NCBI GenBank assembly: GCA_902777015.1
Contig: CACYSA010000022.1
Span: 1 to 42,634 of the forward strand
Direction: 5' to 3'
DNA from: an uncultured Erysipelotrichaceae bacterium
GTDB lineage: Bacteria > Bacillota_I > Bacilli_A > RFN20 > CAG-826
DNA: 42,634 nucleotides
Shown here: positions 39,433 through 42,634 of the stretch, piece after piece
How positions within the stretch are numbered: position 1 is the first letter of the stretch
Layout of the letters: each line of letters begins with the position of its first letter
Position numbers and translations under genes: made by a program
Notes under the pieces: model-generated
Told to the model about the DNA's origin: nothing
Database searches by the model: none
The model's input: the letters and a program-made list of their open reading frames with translations, nothing else

Positions 39433-40590
39433 TTAAATCTTATACCCTCTAGCGCGATATATTTCATCCATTTCTTCACTTGTTAGATAAAGCGAATTAG
39501 AAAGATAGTCGATAAGTGAACGATTATATTGATTGAATAATATGAAAAACATGCTGCCTAAAAGTAAGGCGATTGAAAAAACACTTCCATACATTAAGAA
39601 ATGCAAAGCGAATAAATTGTTGAATGGCACAAGTAATGAAGGCACAAACATGATGCCTAGCATAGTGGCGAATAAATAATAAATGGAAGCTAAGACCACC
39701 ATCGCTCTACTTGTATGGTTTAAAGAATAGAAGTTAACTTTTTCGATTTTCATAAACATCATCGCTAATGTTTTTTTATCCTTGCGCACAATTGGAAGAA
39801 TTAGAAACAACACTAACCAAATAACAGCATGTGAAATAATTGCGGAGATAGTCATGAGGTTTTCATGATATGTTTCTAATTGTTTGATACGATTCTTGCA
39901 ATCTAAAAAAGAGCGTTTTTCACCTGCAAAATGTAAATCGTTCTTTTCAATATCTTTCATGACTTCCGCTAGAAGTGGATTAAAAACATTTTTAGAAATA
40001 GCGGAATAATATTTGTTTCCGATTTCCCCCATTGCGTCTTTTGGATCATAGAAAGAATATATCTCGTTTTTAACCTCTTTTTTTAAAGTAAACTCTTTAG
40101 TTATTTCATCATAAACGAAATAATTATCTTTCGCGTTATAGTATTTAAAACTATCGATATATGTCTTTTCATCGTTTCTAATATCTTTATAAAAATGATA
40201 AATGACATCGTTTTCTTTTTTGTGACCGTACTGTGGATACTTGTTGTCTATGCTTTTTTCATTATCTAAAACGAAATAACTTAAAAAGCAGCGATAAGAA
40301 TATTCCACTCCTGCGGTCACATCTGTACGGTCGAAATTATCATCTTTTAACAACACCTTCGCGTTGTAATAATGATCATACATATCAAGCGTTAAAAGAA
40401 TGTGTTCATCGTTTTTAGATTCATAATTAGTGATGACTTTACCAATTGGAGCCACCATGATGTTAAAAATTAAAAAAGATAAGATGAAATGAATAAAGAA
40501 ATCTGCAAGAAAAACTAATATCCTTTTCCCTTTCTTTAAAGGATGGATATCAACATATTTCTCACTAGATGTTGTTACTTCTTCATTCAT
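39433..40590 (-). CDS. RDD-like membrane protein, copy 1
   Basis: A 385-residue protein with the same architecture as the downstream gene: first helix GKRILVFLADFFIHFILSFLIFNIMV, a ~190-residue hydrophilic loop, then helices with the RDD-like PIVRKDKKTLAMMFMKIEKVN. The RDD motif is degenerate (KR..VFLADFF). The two genes probably encode a heteromeric pair. The stop lies 3 bases before the next start, and the start lies 6 bases after the phosphatase lipoprotein gene. Confidence 0.7.
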   Translation of the reverse strand: MNEEVTTSSEKYVDIHPLKKGKRILVFLADFFIHFILSFLIFNIMVAPIGKVITNYESKNDEHILLTLDMYDHYYNAKVLLKDDNFDRTDVTAGVEYSYRCFLSYFVLDNEKSIDNKYPQYGHKKENDVIYHFYKDIRNDEKTYIDSFKYYNAKDNYFVYDEITKEFTLKKEVKNEIYSFYDPKDAMGEIGNKYYSAISKNVFNPLLAEVMKDIEKNDLHFAGEKRSFLDCKNRIKQLETYHENLMTISAIISHAVIWLVLFLILPIVRKDKKTLAMMFMKIEKVNFYSLNHTSRAMVVLASIYYLFATMLGIMFVPSLLVPFNNLFALHFLMYGSVFSIALLLGSMFFILFNQYNRSLIDYLSNSLYLTSEEMDEIYRARGYKI

Positions 40591-40596
40591 AACCTA

Positions 40597-41724
40597 CTAT
40601 TTATCAATTAAGATACTTTTAATTGTGTCTAATTTTTCCTTAGAAACACCAATGACGTTATTTAAATAGTTATATGTCTTTTCTTGTAAGGTTTCGCCTT
40701 CATAACCTTTAATTGTCTTACCATATCTATCATCGATATCTTTAATTTCACAAATACCACTTATCTTAGAGAAATTGGAGAATAAATAATCACGGTAAAT
40801 ATCTTCTTCGTTCATTCCACATAATGCTTCAATTAAATAAGACATGCATCCTGTTCTATCTTTACCAATCGCGCAGTGGAAATCTAAAGGATAATTGTTT
40901 TTATCCGCTAAAGCTTCAAAGAAGATCTTTATCTGCGCGGGATTATCATATAAGAAAGCGCTATGTTCACCGACATAAGTTAAAACATTTTCGCCACCAT
41001 AATACATAGGTAAATGCATATAGTATACTTTATCCCCGATTGGAGAAGCTTTGATGTTACCATTTTCTCCTGGTCTTCTTAAATCAATCTCTGTTTTAAT
41101 TTTTAAAACATTAGTTAATGTGTTGATAGAATTGCTATCTAATAATGAATCACCAGTTTCCGCTTCGTTAAAACGACCACTACGATAGATTAAGCCTTGC
41201 TTAATGCCGTGACCGCCTAAATCACGCATATTCATGACATTGTTGACTAAAAGGTTACGAGGACCCTTATTCGTTGTTTTAAAGGCGCCTTTTTCGCTTT
41301 TAAACTGTACACTATCACTGTAATAAGCAGTGACTTGGTAATAATATTTTGTATCTAATTTAAAATTGTATAATTCAATACCATCGGGATTAACGATTTC
41401 ACTTTGCGTATACCAAGGTGTTGTTTCATTTTCTTCATATATATCAATAATGTAATATTTAGGATCTTTATTATTGTTAGATTTAGAACCTTCCCATTTG
41501 ATAAAAGCTGGTGAAGGTAATTCTTTAGATGAACTACCCGCGGCAATACCTGCGGTTGTTGTATAATCTTCGGCATTGATATATTTATTTTGTAGTTTGG
41601 TATGGAAATCTAAACTAAATTCATCATAATTAATTTTAAAATTAAAAGATGTTGGATTGCTTTGACACGCTATTAAAGAAGACAAGAGTATAAGGGAAGA
41701 TATAACAGTAATAATTTTTTTCAT
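40597..41724 (-). CDS. Surface lipoprotein protein-tyrosine phosphatase (Y_phosphatase3-type)
   Basis: A 375-residue lipoprotein, lipobox SLIAC. A fibronectin-III-like domain occupies residues ~45-150 (LPSPAFIKWEGSK...YNFKLDTKYYYQVTAYY), then the phosphatase domain: NMRDLGGHGIKQGLIYRSGRF, EIDLRRPGE and the P-loop HCAIGKDRTG (~285) with the CX5R nucleophile Cys and Arg intact. This type includes secreted phosphatases such as Listeria LipA; substrates may be phosphotyrosine or phosphoinositide. TAGGAAA lies before the ATG, and two TATAAT-like boxes lie 25-40 bases upstream without a clear -35. First gene of the RDD set. Confidence 0.87.
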   Translation of the reverse strand: MKKIITVISSLILLSSLIACQSNPTSFNFKINYDEFSLDFHTKLQNKYINAEDYTTTAGIAAGSSSKELPSPAFIKWEGSKSNNNKDPKYYIIDIYEENETTPWYTQSEIVNPDGIELYNFKLDTKYYYQVTAYYSDSVQFKSEKGAFKTTNKGPRNLLVNNVMNMRDLGGHGIKQGLIYRSGRFNEAETGDSLLDSNSINTLTNVLKIKTEIDLRRPGENGNIKASPIGDKVYYMHLPMYYGGENVLTYVGEHSAFLYDNPAQIKIFFEALADKNNYPLDFHCAIGKDRTGCMSYLIEALCGMNEEDIYRDYLFSNFSKISGICEIKDIDDRYGKTIKGYEGETLQEKTYNYLNNVIGVSKEKLDTIKSILIDK

Positions 41725-41796
41725 ATCGGATATTTCCTATTAGAAGATTATATCATTATAAAAGAATCAGTTATATAAAAAAATAGTCTTGCTTTG

Positions 41797-41825
41797 TTGC
41801 GATTATTCGTACATTTTGTTATTAT
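41797..41825 (+). promoter_or_regulatory. Promoter of the Phd/PIN toxin-antitoxin pair with flanking inverted repeat
   Basis: TTGCGA (41797-41802), 17-base spacer, TATTAT (41820-41825). The inverted repeat TTCGTAC (41806-41812) / GTACGAA (41832-41838) brackets the -10 box, suited for autorepression by the antitoxin. Confidence 0.7.
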
Positions 41826-41850
41826 TAAATCGTACGAAAGGTTTATTTAT

Positions 41851-42057
41851 ATGTGTACGATTACCGCTACAGAATTAAAGAAGAACTTAGGAAAATACAT
41901 GCTTCTTGGTCAAACTGAAGAAATTGAAGTTACAAATAGAGGCAAGGTAGTTTTTTACATTACTCCAGAAAGATATAAACTGCTTAAAGAATTTGATGAA
42001 ATGGTAGGCTGTTTGCCAAAGGAAGCTTATGATGACAACAACATCGATAGAGAATAA
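41851..42057 (+). CDS. Phd/YefM-family antitoxin
   Basis: A 68-residue protein, MCTITATELKKNLGKYMLLGQTEEIEVTNRGKVVFYITPERY, the canonical Phd pattern: N-terminal ATELKKN.GKY, then E.V.I..RGK.V..I.P. Its acidic C-terminus (PKEAYDDNNIDRE) would bind the toxin. Start chosen at 41851, where AAAGG lies upstream and the Phd motif begins; longer in-frame starts run into the promoter. It overlaps the PIN gene by 29 bases. Confidence 0.85.
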   Translation: MCTITATELKKNLGKYMLLGQTEEIEVTNRGKVVFYITPERYKLLKEFDEMVGCLPKEAYDDNNIDRE

Positions 42058-42475
42058 GGATATCAAAGTCTTTGTCGACACCAATGTCATTATAGATGGT
42101 TTAATTTTGAGAGATTATAACTATCAACCATCAAGAGATTTGATTCGCCGTATTATTATGGGCGATTTCAAAGGCTACATTTGTGCTAAGCAAATTACTG
42201 ATATCTATTACATATTCAAGAAATATGTACAAAGTAAAGAAAAATCAATTGAATACATTAAACGCATTTCCCGATTTTTTGAAATACTGCCTTTATTGAA
42301 AGGAGACATTTTGGCCTGTCTTAACAAGCCACAAAAAGATTTCGAAGATTCTGTACTAGCAGAAGTAGCAAAAATAAACATGATTCCAATTCTAGTCACA
42401 AATAATGTTAAAGACTATGAAGGATGGCCATTATTAATTGTCAGTCCAGAACAATTTCTATCGATTTATAAGTAA
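42029..42475 (+). CDS. PIN-domain toxin (VapC-like ribonuclease)
   Basis: A 148-residue PIN protein. Metal-binding acidic residues are visible in VFVDTNVIIDGL (Asp ~17), KDFEDSVLAEVAK and the late TNNVKDYEG segment, the usual PIN tetrad positions. Such toxins cleave tRNA or other RNAs. AGGAAG lies upstream; ATG at 42029 or 42032 are equally possible. It pairs with the Phd-type antitoxin rather than VapB. Terminated by a strong hairpin shared with tuf. Confidence 0.85.
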   Translation: MMTTTSIENKDIKVFVDTNVIIDGLILRDYNYQPSRDLIRRIIMGDFKGYICAKQITDIYYIFKKYVQSKEKSIEYIKRISRFFEILPLLKGDILACLNKPQKDFEDSVLAEVAKINMIPILVTNNVKDYEGWPLLIVSPEQFLSIYK

Positions 42476-42478
42476 ACA

Positions 42479-42506
42479 AAAACTCACCTTTTAACGGGTG
42501 AGTTTT
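42479..42506. terminator. Bidirectional terminator between PIN toxin and tuf
   Basis: AAAACTCACC (42479-42488) pairs with GGTGAGTTTT (42497-42506) around an 8-base loop. The minus-strand T tract TTTTTGTTT serves tuf; the plus-strand tract TTTTAAGTTT serves the toxin gene. Confidence 0.85.
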
Positions 42507-42528
42507 AAGTTTGTTTAGTTTAGTGAAA

Positions 42529-42634
42529 TTATTTAAGAATTTCAGCAACTGTACCAGCACCAACGGTTCTGCCACCTTCACGGATGGAGAATTTGGTACC
42601 TTTTTCCATGGCGATTGGGTGAATGAGTTCGACT
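42529..42634 (-). CDS. tuf: Elongation factor Tu, C-terminal end (5' part outside window)
   Basis: The visible ~34 codons end in [15 protein letters not shown] preceded by [16 protein letters not shown], the highly conserved C-terminus of EF-Tu domain 3. EF-Tu delivers aminoacyl-tRNA to the ribosome. Only the 3' end is in the window; the stop TAA is at 42529-42531. Confidence 0.97.
   Translation of the reverse strand, partial: VELIHPIAMEKGTKFSIREGGRTVGAGTVAEILK

Noticed and set aside
1..42634. Mycoplasma genetic code (UGA as Trp)
   Set aside because: Tryptophans are coded by TGG, conserved genes have no in-frame TGA, and TGA ends several genes at the expected place (sigma factor, RDD protein, toxin).
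1..42634. CRISPR arrays, insertion sequences, prophage or integrase genes
   Set aside because: No regularly spaced repeats, transposase motifs or terminal inverted repeats were found.

Overview
The window looks like a chromosome segment from a low-GC, mycoplasma-related or Erysipelotrichia/RF39-like anaerobic member of the Bacillota. The evidence is AT-rich intergenic DNA, strong AGGAGG ribosome sites, seven lipoproteins with Gram-positive style lipoboxes, WhiA, pyruvate:ferredoxin oxidoreductase, and a uvrA-lgt-phosphatase-trxB-whiA order that recalls the Bacillus uvrA-hprK-lgt-ppaX-trxB-whiA region. UGA is used as a stop and long genes have no in-frame UGA, so the standard bacterial code applies, unlike most Mycoplasma. 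The exact taxon cannot be fixed from the sequence alone. No CRISPR array, transposase, phage gene or rRNA was seen, and no gene-free stretch exceeds about 150 bases.

Left part (1-9.3 kb): the 5' part of gap on the minus strand, a small XRE regulator with an internal duplication, whiA, a plus-strand ADP-ribosyltransferase-like toxin/antitoxin pair inserted between whiA and trxB, and the operon uvrA-lgt-HAD phosphatase-trxB. Lgt is almost twice the usual size.

Middle part (9.3-21.5 kb): an orphan Phd-like antitoxin, a sialate-O-acetylesterase-like lipoprotein, a P-loop kinase whose reading frame runs into tRNA-Pro(GGG), a three-gene operon ending in NfeD and an SPFH protein, nifJ, a small cluster (Rex-like winged-helix protein, a basic 47-residue microprotein, an orphan CopG/BrnA-like protein), an ECF sigma factor with a co-encoded single-pass membrane protein (probable anti-sigma) with a very large ectodomain, and tRNA-Lys(CTT).

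Right part (21.6-42.6 kb): mostly a cell-surface locus on the minus strand. A promoter near 38.3 kb starts a tightly packed set: an LRR-type membrane protein, an ABC ATPase with a large insertion, two permeases, two paralogous solute-binding lipoproteins, a staphylococcal-nuclease-type lipoprotein, a zinc-ribbon membrane protein and an OB-fold-rich lipoprotein, ending at a terminator at 24.2 kb. This resembles the nuclease-plus-ABC-transporter cluster of Mycoplasma (M. pneumoniae MPN133-136 region), and I infer a nucleic-acid scavenging and import machine, more elaborate than the mycoplasmal one. A further large lipoprotein lies downstream under its own promoter. Upstream are two RDD membrane proteins and a lipid-anchored tyrosine phosphatase. 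The window ends with a Phd/PIN toxin-antitoxin pair and the 3' end of tuf.

Several promoters (gap, the toxin pair, the esterase, nifJ) have an inverted repeat lying exactly in the spacer between the -35 and -10 boxes, suggesting repressor control by spacer-located operators.
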